Assembly: GCA_030248295.1 (NCBI GenBank)
Contig: JASANH010001213.1
Span: forward strand, 806,001-870,000
Length of the DNA: 64,000 bases
Source of the DNA: Mesodorylaimus sp. YZB2_4
Taxonomy: Eukaryota > Nematoda > Enoplea > Dorylaimida > Dorylaimidae
Direction of reading: 5' to 3'
The notes beneath the pieces were generated by a model, which did no database searches, was not told where the DNA came from, and saw nothing but the letters and a program-made list of their open reading frames with translations. Each line of letters opens with the position of its first letter. The first letter of the stretch is position 1. The translations under genes were made by a program, and so were the position numbers. Shown here one piece after another: positions 12,002 to 22,623 of the stretch.

Positions 12002-12122
12002 CAGGGCCCCGCTTCACAATCGCCTAGGACGTCCTAAATATTAGGACAACCCAAGTCCTATCCCACGTCATTGTGATCATTGTGATTAGGACGTCATAGC
12101 TGATTACGAAACTGGGTGCAGG
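12002..12122. repeat. Short MITE-like inverted-repeat element
   Basis: About 120 bp with imperfect inverted ends. The left arm reads GGCCCCGCTTCACAATCG, then CCTAGGACGTCCTAA. The complement of the right arm reads TGCACCCAGTTTCGTAATC, then AGCTATGACGTCCTAA. The arms meet around a TTAGGAC/GTCCTAA core. The style of end, a GGCCC..GTTTCAC variant followed by GACGTCCTAA, is that of small non-autonomous DNA elements. No second copy was found in the window. Confidence 0.5.
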
Positions 12123-12532
12123 AACTCAGGACCAGTCCTTCGCTCAACTGATGCCTGCACACCAATTCAGTCACTCGACCTCAATCTCACTCTCGATGTC
12201 GTGTCTGGCACTGACTTGGGAGAGGCAGACTGATACCCTGAAGGTGCAAGTGAGTCCATCCACGCCTCCTATAATAGTAAGACTTGTACATTTGCAACTG
12301 GACCCCTGTACTGGGATATGAGTCAACAAACTAGAGGTTCAGCTTGTTTTAGGTCATCAGAAATATACCGTTACAGTCTCATAAGTGCTACAACGTCACA
12401 TGACACTGTATAAGTGCACAATTGGACCCGAAACAAGATAATCAAGCAAGGACTAGTTACTGTGCGTAGAACTGAATTTGTACCTTAATAACGCCCTATT
12501 GAGTCACCTACTGTATGAAAGGAGCATTTACG

Positions 12533-13494
12533 TCACGAAGAGGCTACTACGTTCGTGCCCACGCGAAATGTTCGTTTAGCGGCCATTCGAAACTGATTGC
12601 TCATTGCAAGTAGCGAAAAGAAATCGATTGTGGAACTGAGTATAACAACATGAACTCCTATCCGATTGGCCCAAATATTTGTGGTCTCGTTGGCAAACAG
12701 GTCGATCAATACTATTATAAATCTGGCAGCAATCGCGAATGTTTGACTGATCACAATGGCGCTGATGGCTTTAATAAAATTGACATCAGCATCAAATTTT
12801 GATATTTGACGCATAATATTTTTATTTAAGTGACTTTGCTTTGCTTGATGTAACTTTCGTTTTTGCTTTCGCACACCATAAGCTAGCGCGCCATGTAAAA
12901 TAATGACCAGACATGACATCAAAATCTGAACTGTGGTCAAAACCAACCAAGTAGCAGGCCGTACTGTCTCTTTCATTGCACAGCTCTTCAGCATCCTTCC
13001 TCTACCCGTCCACGAATTTTGGATATGCGCACTCAATTGCACCAGAGCGAATGCCAATGCCGCAACGACAGAAGGCAAAGTCACTTGAAGAAACGACCAC
13101 ATTTTGTAACTGATCGGGCAAAAGGTAGCCAACATGCGTTCAGTGACCAAAGCAATATTCATGCCTAATGACCACACTTGGGCGAACAAAATAAACAATA
13201 GTTCCTTACAGCACTGCCACATATCCGAGGCTCCATCATAGCCGACGATATACCGATATACCTTCAGACCTACCAGACACAAATAGCTTAGTCCGATCAG
13301 TGAGTCGGCAAAAGAATTAACCCCCAATAGCACAAATCATTTCGTTCGCAAATTTTTCGTTCTAATAATGACGGCGACTGTGGCTAGGTTCAAAATCACT
13401 GACAACTGGATGGGATCAGGAATAAAGATGGCGCCAGCGAAGACAAGGTTGCCTTGAGAGGACTGGTGCAATTGTCACCGACGTTGCTGGACAT
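12533..13494 (-). pseudogene. Broken paralogue of the 7TM receptor at 6528-7511
   Basis: From about 13336 down to 12533 the frame is open (about 266 codons) and matches the neighbouring receptor closely: NSFADSLIGLSYL, the ALVTERMLATFCPISY motif, KQKRKLHQAKQ, and SSTIDFFSLLAMSNQFR at TM7. The N-terminal exon-equivalent is present from an ATG at 13494 (MSSNVGDNC...) but has two lesions relative to the intact copy. One is a net 4-bp deletion that shifts frame around 13390-13420 inside TM1. The other is an in-frame TGA at 13339-13337, exactly where the paralogue has Cys55. The intact copy has no intron here. Best call is a recent pseudogene; the downstream seven-eighths still looks constrained. 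Confidence 0.75.
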
Positions 13495-14104
13495 TTTTTA
13501 ATCTTACTTTTTCAATTATGACTACCGTGCTACGTGACTCCGCGGAGTCGAGTCCGCGGCATGATGGTTCTTTTTCACCTAATCGTCAGGTCCGTATCAC
13601 TCAAAAAATAGATCTATGATTACATGAGAGGGATAAGCCTCCAGAAACTTTGATTAACACATTGTGATTGCTCTCGCAGACGTTCGAGTTCCTGAATAGG
13701 CAATAATGGCTTAGGGGATGGCTTAATGGCTGTGTTCTCTAAGAAATCGGACTGAGCTAATTTGAGTTATCTGTCAGCCAGCAACGAACAGTTTTGTTCA
13801 GCAGAAAGGAGAAAGTCGGAAGGCACGAACAAGACGCAATGGAGGCCGTATGTAACAGGCGCAAGATGATTACGTAGACTTGGTGAGATGGTGAGAGTAC
13901 TGATCGAATCGACTTATTCCGGGCAGTCTCAACAAACATTTCAATTTGCTTGCACCACACACCTCTCAGAGTACCCCACAAAAATGCACAGCATACACCA
14001 AGTAGCACGCAACAAACTGTACGAGAAGCGTGTCGAAAATACGGCTTTTGAATAATTAAAGCTCAAGGTCAAGCAGAAAACCAGAGCAGCAGGCATGCCA
14101 GGGA
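13495..14104. other. Intergenic, no gene supported
   Basis: 600 bp between the receptor pseudogene and the MITE. It includes a short GC palindrome (ctCCGCGGAGtcgagtCCGCGG around 13550). No coding or RNA feature is supported. Confidence 0.35.
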
Positions 14105-14948
14105 TACCGTATTTCCTCGAGAGTCCCCCTCGAAATCCTCCCCCCTCTGGTTATTCTCCCCCGTCTAGACCCCGATATCACCAGGTGTGGAAAAGGAAAT
14201 GGGTGTCAACGTGATAGAAAATGTTTCCCTCGAAGAGTCAGATGATGAATATGAGGTTGAAGACGACGATATCGTGCATTTTGATTGCATTCAGTTATGA
14301 GCAGCACGGGAAGAGAAGTATTGAAATAAACAAAGTTATCAGCACTTGTTGGCAAATTTAGACTGTCTATCTTTCTATAAGTGATATCTTTTTTTACCCA
14401 TTCTGGTCGGGCCAAGGGAGGGTCGATTTTAGCCCTTTACCCGCGGGCTAGGGGGCTTGTTAGTTGACCCTATTTTGCCACAGACTAGGGTCAATCCGGG
14501 ATGCATGCCTGCAAGGGCGCGTGTTAGTCGCAACCCCGCGATGTCGGCGGTTACCCCGTGGGGCAATCATACCCGTGCCCCGTGAGGGGCCCCTGATTCG
14601 AGAGCCTCTCGCCCCATGAGGCCTCTGCTCGTTCATCGACCCCGAATGGATGAAGGGTGAGTAATTGACCGCCAGGCGTACAAGGCGCAGAGAAAACTTC
14701 ACCAACTTCTCAGACGGCCAGAGTTGAACTCGCAGCCGACCGGTTTCCAACTCTGCCAAGCAAACTGTGACACACGCCTTTCACCGCTACACCACCAGGC
14801 GGCATAACTAATATCTTGTGAAGAAGAGCTTCTTCCTGGCATCGGAACAATGTTTGAGTTTTATTTTCCCCCTCTGATTATTCTCCCCCCGTCTGGGACC
14901 CATTTGAAAAAGTTTCTCTCTCGGGGACAATTTCGAGGAAATACGGTA
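14105..14948. mobile_element. MITE with TA-flanked inverted repeats, carrying a nested SINE
   Basis: The left end reads TA-CCGTATTTCCTCGA and the right end is its exact complement, TCGAGGAAATACGG-TA, so 14-bp terminal inverted repeats are bounded by TA on both sides as in TA-targeting (Tc1/mariner-style) elements. Inside both ends is a C-rich arm in the same orientation (CTCTG[G/A]TTATTCTCCCCC). A tRNA-derived SINE on the minus strand fills the middle (14389-14803), so the original MITE was roughly 430 bp. No transposase frame is present. Confidence 0.75.
14389..14803 (-). mobile_element. tRNA-derived SINE, family A copy 1
   Basis: On the minus strand the element starts GCCGCCTGGTGGTGTAGCGG, with an A-box (TAGCGGTGAAAGGCG) and a B-box (GCGAGTTCAACTC) about 50 nt on. 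It continues through a conserved body (TTCTCTGCGCCTTG..., CTCTCGAA, GGGGCCCCTCACG) and ends AGGGTCAACTAAC, ATCGACCCT, ATGGGTAAAAAAA. The plus-strand sequence at 25824-26176 shows the same order of blocks. The A-rich 3' end and internal pol III boxes make this a SINE. It sits inside the MITE at 14105-14948 and is therefore the younger insertion. Confidence 0.8.
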
Positions 14949-15868
14949 ATAGCATATGAAGCGCTTAGAGCACCTAACCTAGAGACCATATTCGCAGTAT
15001 GATTGATCAATCACCCGATCAGCCTGATTCAATTTTCTTTCGAGGCACCCTTGGGTACGGAGTATTCCGGGCTGACTTACTGAATGAGCCAGCCCAGAAC
15101 GTGAAGGCGCATGCTCACGAAGGCAATCATCAGCGAGAGTGGTTTTGGCTTGCGGCCAACTCAAGTCCGCAAATTCGAGTGCTCTTAGCTTATTTCTCTT
15201 CACAGAATGCCGCATGGAATATACTCGACGGAAAGACAATGCTGAATGTGCGCTATTGTATGGCGGGTAGATGGAAATTCACTTGCTCGCGGCAGTAACG
15301 GAAGAATGACCCACTCTAGCAGGTGTTAAGAAAAGCTACCTAAACTCTCTATTCTAGAAACTTCTGAAAGCACTGTCGTGTGTAATCAAACAATACGTTT
15401 TCTGTCCGAAGACCAAATTGACCATATGAGGCGATGGGGGTCGCAGTGAAGGTGTGCAGACAGGGGTCTTATTAAATTTATTTAAATGATGCCTCGATCA
15501 CCAAAAAGTTAGATACAAATTCATTTGAGAAAATATATATACGCATAGATATGATACAGGTATTTCACAAAATATGACTATGCATTAGATGTTGTACAGT
15601 AGATATCCATATTAACACTTGCTGTGGCGAGACATTACGCGGCAAACTATTTACAGCACAAACTCCAGTGCATGCTCAACAAATAATGATATACCGTATA
15701 CCTGCCGCATACTCTCAAATTTGATCAACAAAAGATCGAAAAAAGTCTTATCCAGTCGAATAATCTCGCTGACTTAAAAATATAACACGCACAATTCTTC
15801 TTTCTTCTCCTCCCGCCACGCAACACCGAGATCAAAGTGGTCTGCAGAGACTCATCCCGCAGCTGCCA
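14949..15868. other. Intergenic, 3' flank of GPCR gene
   Basis: 920 bp, AT-rich toward the right, holding the likely 3' UTR of the minus-strand GPCR that ends at 15869. The two opposite ~90-codon frames near 15000-15300 overlap and look like chance. Confidence 0.35.
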
Positions 15869-17146
15869 CTATTGGGTGCGAGCTCTATTTCGGAATGGGG
15901 CTGTCGAGAGGGGGCGCGCTGATAATCTTGCGTTCTGGCCTCGGTCTACCCTCGTCGAAGCAGGATCGCGCACGCGCACAAGTTCAGTTTCGATGATCGA
16001 TGATTGCCTTCGTCTGGTATAAAATGCATAAATAGCCACGTTTATTCCAAGGGCCGCATTGCACGCGCTGTTAGTTACAACCGAATAACGTCTAAAACTA
16101 GGGTCAGCTGCCAAGTCATAGCCGGCAGCATAGTACCGACCACAGCAAAATGGAGACTTGAGGAAATATCTAAAGAGGACTCGATACTTTCGGCAATAAC
16201 AAATATAAACTACGAAAGTGATTGATGAATTGAATAGGACAAATATATTGGACAAGTCAAGTGCTATGTAAGCTTTAGTTTTCCATGACCCATAGAATAG
16301 ACTCGGCTCCAACGCTTCGATAATATTGAGAACAAAAGGAGAAATGTTGCACAAAGTAAAAAGAGCTGTGATTATTACGATCATATTCGTGGTATTTCTT
16401 TGTTGTTTAGCGTGTCTCTGTTGGCCAGGACCGTGCAGAATTTTTCTGTTGGTCAAATATCGATCCGTGCATCGAACTGATCGAATTATGAAGATGTTTA
16501 AAATAAAGATGACTGTGAACGGAATTATGAAGTGGGTAACTAAATACAAGATAGTGTAGTAGGAAACGAAATAATCCATTCTTAATCTTAAATATGGTTC
16601 CACGCCGCCACCAGGGTTTGTATCGTTTTGCGATGCATCTCGATATTCCCACATACGCACTGAATTATAGCACAGGGCTAGGACCACAACAAAAGCTTGG
16701 GCCACTCGAGCTTGCCTGCAAGTCAGCAACTTATCTGGCTTCAGAGGCCTGCAAGTGGCGTTGAATCTTTCGATAGAGACTATAACGAAGGTCCATATGG
16801 AACTGGTATGGGCCGAAGTGCATAAGGGATAGAGGAAAACGGTGGTGAATCCATACGCTTGCCCCAAGGCCTCACTTTGGATGACTAGATTCAGACTAGG
16901 CAGGATTAAGACCAGGATGGATAGCAGAATCATGGTCAAGTCGATCAGACTCAATCCAGCCAGGAGTACGTTGATGGGCGAACGCATAAGAGGGTGAAGA
17001 AAGATTATAACTGACATCACATTGCCGAATAAGCCTAATAAGCAGCATACGATCATGCAAATGGCTGCGGCGAATGTCATTCTTACACGTAGGTCGTAGG
17101 AGGTATAATCGAAAGGATCGATCGGTATGGAACTATTGGCACCCAT
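15869..17146 (-). CDS. FMRFamide-receptor-like GPCR
   Basis: Single-exon class A receptor. I start at the Met at 17146 (MGANSSIPIDPFDYTSYDL, with a glycosylatable Asn), giving 425 aa; an in-frame Met 22 codons upstream is possible. TM1-TM2 reads GLFGNVMSVIIFL...MRSPINVLLAGLSLIDLTMI, the pattern of the protostome FMRFamide/myosuppressin receptor group (GNxLSxxxL...MRSSxNxxLxGLxxxD). TM3 ends IERFNATCRPL. The third loop holds KQQRNTTNMIVIITALFTLCNISPF, and TM7 has SSITFVVYICYCRKYR. The C-tail is about 80 residues and arginine-rich at the end. It should couple a neuropeptide signal to heterotrimeric G proteins at the neuronal plasma membrane; the ligand cannot be read from sequence. Confidence 0.85.
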   Translation of the reverse strand: MGANSSIPIDPFDYTSYDLRVRMTFAAAICMIVCCLLGLFGNVMSVIIFLHPLMRSPINVLLAGLSLIDLTMILLSILVLILPSLNLVIQSEALGQAYGFTTVFLYPLCTSAHTSSIWTFVIVSIERFNATCRPLKPDKLLTCRQARVAQAFVVVLALCYNSVRMWEYRDASQNDTNPGGGVEPYLRLRMDYFVSYYTILYLVTHFIIPFTVIFILNIFIIRSVRCTDRYLTNRKILHGPGQQRHAKQQRNTTNMIVIITALFTLCNISPFVLNIIEALEPSLFYGSWKTKAYIALDLSNIFVLFNSSITFVVYICYCRKYRVLFRYFLKSPFCCGRYYAAGYDLAADPSFRRYSVVTNSACNAALGINVAIYAFYTRRRQSSIIETELVRVRDPASTRVDRGQNARLSARPLSTAPFRNRARTQ

Positions 17147-19128
17147 TATCAATGATCGAGTTTGATTAGCTTTTCGTCTCCTAGCCTTCTCATTTAAGAC
17201 AGTACGAGGCAAATACTAGCCGCCGACGAGCAGAGTTAGAGACAAGGAAGCAAAAAAAAGCAAAAAACTCACAGGAATAATCAAATCTTACACTAATGTC
17301 TTTGCGCGGAAGAGAAGGCGAGGAGGGCGGCCCCTTTGGACCTAGACTCAATCGAATTGAAGGCTGTTGCGGTGATGTCGCTGAAGCGAGGTCCCGTCGA
17401 GTACGGACGGATACACTGTTTAATGGTCGCCCATTAAAAACAGCTGCTTTAAATTCTAGTGACGAGATAAAATGTAGCCAAAGATTTTTAATCAGCTTAT
17501 TGATATACATTATACTCGGCCAGTGTGCAGTTTTGAGATGAAAAAAAATAGCAAAGGAAGCCAATTTTTAGATGCGGAACTTTTTTCGCTGTCTGTCCCG
17601 GAAATCCCGCGTCTTTCCGAATGTTAGACAGGCCAAATGTTCGTAAGACGATGGCCCAGAAGTCCGCACGGGTCCGTTAATCTCCTCGCTTTGTGAGGAG
17701 TGTTCAAAGAAAATAGGTTTTCTTGAACACGAAACGTGGGTACCCGCTGGTATTTGCCTCAACTCAGCGCAAGGATCGAGCATTGAATCATGGCACTGTT
17801 GCGCAAGAAACTTGTACGATTCAAATTGCGTCTGAAAACGCTGTAGTATCGACCTCGCGTTCAGATACTTGCCGATAATCTTTCAAGATTGATCAGTGAT
17901 TTGCTTTCGCCGATTGAGTTGAATTGCATTACAGTTGACTGACATTGTTGGCAAATCCATCTTTTTAATCTTCGAGTGCACTCTTACGTGTTTTATCAAA
18001 AGTAAAGATTGATTGATTGATTGGAAGGAGACTGATGATCTTGTGGAGGCCTTTTGCCGAGATCCAAGAGCTTTTCTGGTTTCTCTGGGGAATTTCGAAT
18101 CATAAACAAAAGTTCCCTGGGACACGCTCAAAATTTCTAAAATCCTGTTGATCTCAGTGTCACTCCAGATCGAGGAAATCGGTGTCCAGTCCAGGATTCC
18201 CTCGCGTGGAGGTGCTCTTAGTGGAGACGCGCAGAGGGACGCTGCTGTGTGTCCTGGTCCCCGTACAGCCCGCTTATAAGGTTTGATTGCAGGCTGGCTA
18301 GAGGCAAGACGGGCTTCAGCCCACAGAAAAAAACTCGTAACCAAAGTCTTCATGAACTCGAAATCTTAAAAATTACAGTACACATTGAAGGGGGTCTTAC
18401 TGTATCTTTTAGACTTGCGAGCTCCCTGCACTTCACATGCGTCCTTTTCATCTTAGAACGCCACATTAGCTAGCCTGAATTGGATGGGAGATGTCTCATT
18501 TGAGCAAAATCTTCATGAAGTACATAGATTCAAAAGAAAGCCGCAAAGGGCGCCTGACAGAAGTTTTTGAATGTTTTCACGATGTGAATTTTCGAAATGT
18601 CATTCTCATTTTCAAATATCATGCACGTGCATACTGCTGGAATCGTTTAGATGGCTATCGTAGTAATGGAGGGAGACTGGCGGCCCATGGAGAATCTTGT
18701 GGGAAAAAAACAAATAAAAGTTGATGCGAAGCGGATAAACAATTAGACTCCTGGATCTCCTCTAATTATGTCTCGTTGTCTATGTTAGACGCGGAATTTC
18801 AACGCTCATAAGGGCTATCACGTGTGCAGGTTCCTCGCTGCACCTTGGCGCTGAGAACTTGCGAATATTCGCGAGTCGGTTGAGCGAGCAAGGTTTGTTT
18901 TCTTGTGCCTGTTTGTCGACTCAACACAGGCGCGCGCTGGGAGAACTTTCAAACTTTTTTGACAAACTCGAAACAGTTGTTTTCTCGAAATACACCTTGC
19001 CATCTCGCGCAAGTTTCTTAGCTAACTTAGTTTCGCATAAAAATTGCCGAACTTCGAGTGGCACTCTTCAGTCTACCAGTATTTGCACTTTGCTTTGCTC
19101 AGATTTGTTCCTTTTGGCCGAGTGAAGT
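17147..19128. other. Intergenic with one dispersed-repeat fragment
   Basis: The left end is the likely promoter/5' UTR of the minus-strand GPCR. About 18170-18290 holds, on the minus strand, a fragment of the dispersed repeat also found near 28.6, 61.8 and 63.1 kb (block CTCCACTAAGAGCACCTCCACGCGAGGG). The 156-codon minus-strand frame at 17883-18353 runs across this repeat and is not considered a gene. Confidence 0.45.
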
Positions 19129-19470
19129 ATGTCTCCACTTTTTGTCGTCCAATTATTCGTACTCATTATCTCGTTTCGCTCAGTATATTGCGTGGACAAG
19201 GGCTCTTTGCCATCGGTCACAAAAGGTTGTATGCGGCGTGTGATTAACCAGCATTTGAGCGAAGCTTGGTGCTCGACCTTCGAACAATGCTGCACGATGG
19301 AATGCGCATTCGGTGTCAATCGACACTCATGTTTGTTCCAAGGTGGTCAATTCTATTCACCAGCAACCTTTTGTGCTTGCGATGGCGTCAGCAGTAATTT
19401 TCAAGGCATCAAAAGATCGTTGTTATTGCCAGCTTTAACATATTTTATTGTCCGTATTGTCACTGTCTGA
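19129..19470 (+). CDS. Small secreted or GPI-anchored 8-cysteine protein (copy 2)
   Basis: 113 aa, single exon. A signal peptide occupies residues 1-22 (MSPLFVVQLFVLIISFRSVYC). Eight cysteines follow after cleavage: GC, then CSTFEQCCTMEC (C-x5-CC-x3-C), another after eight residues, and FCAC. A hydrophobic C-terminal segment (SLLLPALTYFIVRIV) with no cytoplasmic tail suggests GPI attachment. Cysteine number, order and the exact C-x5-CC-x3-C block with an internal Phe-Glu match the minus-strand protein at 3644-4009, although most other residues differ. The two are ancient paralogues about 15 kb apart. Function is unknown. AATAAA occurs about 260 bp downstream. Confidence 0.75.
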   Translation: MSPLFVVQLFVLIISFRSVYCVDKGSLPSVTKGCMRRVINQHLSEAWCSTFEQCCTMECAFGVNRHSCLFQGGQFYSPATFCACDGVSSNFQGIKRSLLLPALTYFIVRIVTV

Positions 19471-20992
19471 CATTTCGATAGCGCCCTTATACCTCGAGGA
19501 AGGCTCTGTATGAATGCCCTCAATTTCTTAGTTGTAAATATGTTTTTGACAAATATTTTAAAATGCACTATTATATGTCATAGGGCCTAAAAAGTGCGTG
19601 TTGTCAGGTGAATATGGAGTCACTGCAGAGGCCTTGTAGGAGAAGGTCTGAGACAAAGGTGTTCTCGAAGGATTTTTTCGTAATTGTTAGCCGGCAGCTA
19701 CAGTATTTGTACGTTGTCAGTTCACAAGTAGCAATAAAGACGAGTGTATTGAAAAACTGTCTCTTCGCTCACAGCTATCTTTCGTGCTCGAAGTCTGCAC
19801 CGTTTTGGGTTTCCCACGCGCCTACTTACCAGAGAGTACTCAGGTATGTTGAACTTTGATTCTTCAATCCTCAGTTATGTTTGAGCTGCTGGTGACATTG
19901 GACGCTGTTACGTTATGATCACACTGGTATCAGTCACTCAGTTTATCATTCGACTTATATAGTATATGCTTGGGTGACTTGAGAAGTGCCGCTCTCGATA
20001 TTTGACCTGTTGCCATTTCTATCTGATCGGAAGAAAAACTACTGGACCCATTGTGCGAATTATGCACATGTCACCAGACCTGATTGAGAGTCACTATTTG
20101 AAAGCACGTGGCTCAAATTTCTGACATCCGTTCGACTCTGATGTGAACCAGATCCTGTGGCGCGGGACCGTCTTGTCAGATCGTCATTGTCTGTTGCGGG
20201 CATTCATAATTGCTTGCAAGGGGCGTCATTGAGGGATGCACTGATGCACGTTTCTAATCCCCAGCATCACCTTTGGAACTAATTAGACAGGATGGACAGG
20301 AGGATTGTAAGACACGCTTATATTCGAGTTGACCCGACCCAGGGTTAACGAAGTGAAAATATTGCCTTTCCAGTGGATCAAATGCGGAGATAAAGATTAT
20401 ATTAGAGTGTCGCGGTTACCCAGCTTCCAATTTAAGGTATCCAAAGCTTGACCGCTCCTTTTTCTTGAGTTGGTCCTTTATACTTGCCACATTTTACTAA
20501 TCGAAAACCTTCGGTTATTTGCAAGGGTTTTGAGTTTTAGTGCCTTGTTCCGGCAATGCCTCGCTAGGCCCACGAAAGCACTCCCTGCACAACCTCTAAG
20601 TACTGACAGATCTTCTGTAAAAGCTCAATTGAAAGGTGCAAAAGAGCGACTTGTATCGCGTGCAATGCTCGATATGTTTAGCAGCTGGTTCAGATAATAT
20701 GGCAATTAGGGAAGGAGCCAATTCGTCATTAGTGCATGTCGCCTCAAGGCGGAGCAGAAAATTCTTGAAACCTTGCTTTCTTACATAAGCCGGTATGGCT
20801 CAATGCAAAACAGGCATTCCGTACCAAACCCATCTTGAAACCTGTCAAATTTAATATTCATAGCTTTTGAGTTCAGAAAAACACCAATGATAGCATATGC
20901 GGAAACAGGCGTCGTTCTTGCCAGGATTGTTCTAGCTTACCTCGACTAACGACTACTTGCTAGTACGAAGGTGTTTTCATTTTAGTGTGAAA
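19471..20992. other. Intergenic, no gene supported
   Basis: 1.5 kb without recognisable coding or repeat content; open frames up to 83 codons show no features. The right end should hold the promoter of the three-exon GPCR gene. Confidence 0.4.
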
Positions 20993-22623
20993 ATGGAAGT
21001 GACCATGTCGGCCTTCCCATTGAATCGACATATCGCACTGGCCGTGGCCCACAGCGTTTGTCCAGCTCTGAATGGTAAGACAGACAATTATCTGCAATTC
21101 ATTCTTGGAAATCCGATTCGCTTTAATAATTCGGAAGAACTTGGTCACTACGCTTGTCAACAAGTCTATCTTGGCCAGAGCTTATATCCAATTTTGAATT
21201 ATACTTTGGCTATGTCCCGCGTGATTGGTGGTATTTTGGGCGTGATCGGATCGATCATGGCCTTGATCATCTTCACACAGCCAGAATATAAAGATTGCGT
21301 TACAATGATTTATCATCGATTTATCAATTTTATCGAGATAATCAATGCGCTAATTCTAATCCATGGCGGCATCGATGCATTGTTTGAAGATTTGAAGCAG
21401 TTTGAAGCGTGGGTTTATACCAATGTGAAAATAGTGCTGAGATATCGTGGATCTATTTTGTTCACAGTAAGTGAGGCTGAGCAGTCCTTCCATTATGTAC
21501 GATTCGTGTCTTCCAGGTGAACATGGTAGTGTTATGGGTCGCGTGCGAGCGCATTGCTGCTTGCTGGACGGCTCGTTTCTTCAGCATTGTGAACCGCAAG
21601 TCGATTGCGTGGAGTGTGATCGCTCTGTCCGCTGTCATTGCTACGGCCAGTGCTCTGCCAAATGGTTTCACCGTGGACTACGTCTATGATAACGCTAGCG
21701 ATACTTATCAGATGGTGAGTGGACCCCCAAGGCGGGACTAAAACTTTAAGACGATGATGATGACTTATCAGATGGTAGGCAGCCATCGGCATTTCGATGC
21801 TGGTTGCCTTGCAAGGCGACAATTGGCGCAAGACAGTAGGGCGTAGGACAGTGCAACGGCTAGGGCCTGAGAAAAGCTTAAATTGCAACAACAAAAATTT
21901 GTGGTGATGTCTGTTTGGTGCTGGCCTCATTTAGCCAAAGACCCAATGCATGAGCCTTTTCTGTAATCAACAACGTTTTAATTTTTAAAATATAACCCAG
22001 TGTCCATGTCCTAGTGTCTGAGCCAGTCGCCTTACTAATCTTACTTTTAGATCACCAGCCCAATATTGAAGACACAAGCGTTCAGAGCATACGCTGTGAT
22101 CTATGCTGTGGTGACGCTGGCTCATTCACTCCTCCTCCTAGTAGCTTCTGTGATTGCTGTGTGCGGTTTCCTGGCGATGGCTAGACGAAAGCGTAGACTC
22201 ATGGCATCGAGCACACGCCATCAGGATTCGACCAGTGACAAGGAACTCCTCAAACAATACTCAAGCAACTTGCAACTTTGCGTGTTGCAAATGTGCGAAA
22301 CCGTGCCGTTCACACTGAATGAAATCGTAGTCGCTGCATATCTCATACATTACAATTACGTAGTCCAGTTGCCGCAGAGTCGGACAGCACCCTGGACCAT
22401 GCCCTATCCGCAAGCGGTCAGAGTCGCCAAGGACACTGAAATCGGTTATTATGTCCAGTTATTTACAAATATTGGAGTTGTCGTGTCGCATTGCCTCAGA
22501 TTTTACTTGTACATTATTTTTAGTACGAAAGCTCGACAATCGCTTGTGGATATTATTAGGAAAGTTTTCGGAGCTAAAAATACTGTGGCGCCATTGGGCA
22601 TGACTGCTGGGAAAAAGACGTAA
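20993..22623 (+). CDS. Divergent rhodopsin-like GPCR, three exons
   Basis: Exons 20993-21466, 21517-21714 and 22051-22623 join in phase 0 (donors GTAAGT and GTGAGT, acceptors TTCCAG and TTTTAG) to give 414 aa. The first intron is only 50 bp. The long N-terminus (about 65 residues) has several cysteines and an NNS glycosylation site and no signal peptide. Seven hydrophobic segments follow; TM3 ends in WVACERIAACW, where CER replaces DRY, and TM7 ends HCLRFYLYIIFSTKAR, a relaxed form of the N-x-x-NPxxY/F..F(R) end of peptide and serpentine receptors. It is an orphan in its own subfamily, unlike the other receptors here. Immediately after exon 2 the donor block (ACTTATCAGATGGT) is duplicated about 50 bp downstream, so an alternative donor is possible. 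Confidence 0.8.

Noticed and set aside
13337..13339. Possible selenocysteine or readthrough at the in-frame TGA
   Set aside because: A second lesion, a frameshifting 4-bp deletion, lies just upstream in the same gene, so simple decay explains both.
17883..18353. 156-codon minus-strand frame with a signal-like start
   Set aside because: It runs across a dispersed repeat family D fragment that also occurs at 28.6, 61.8 and 63.1 kb.
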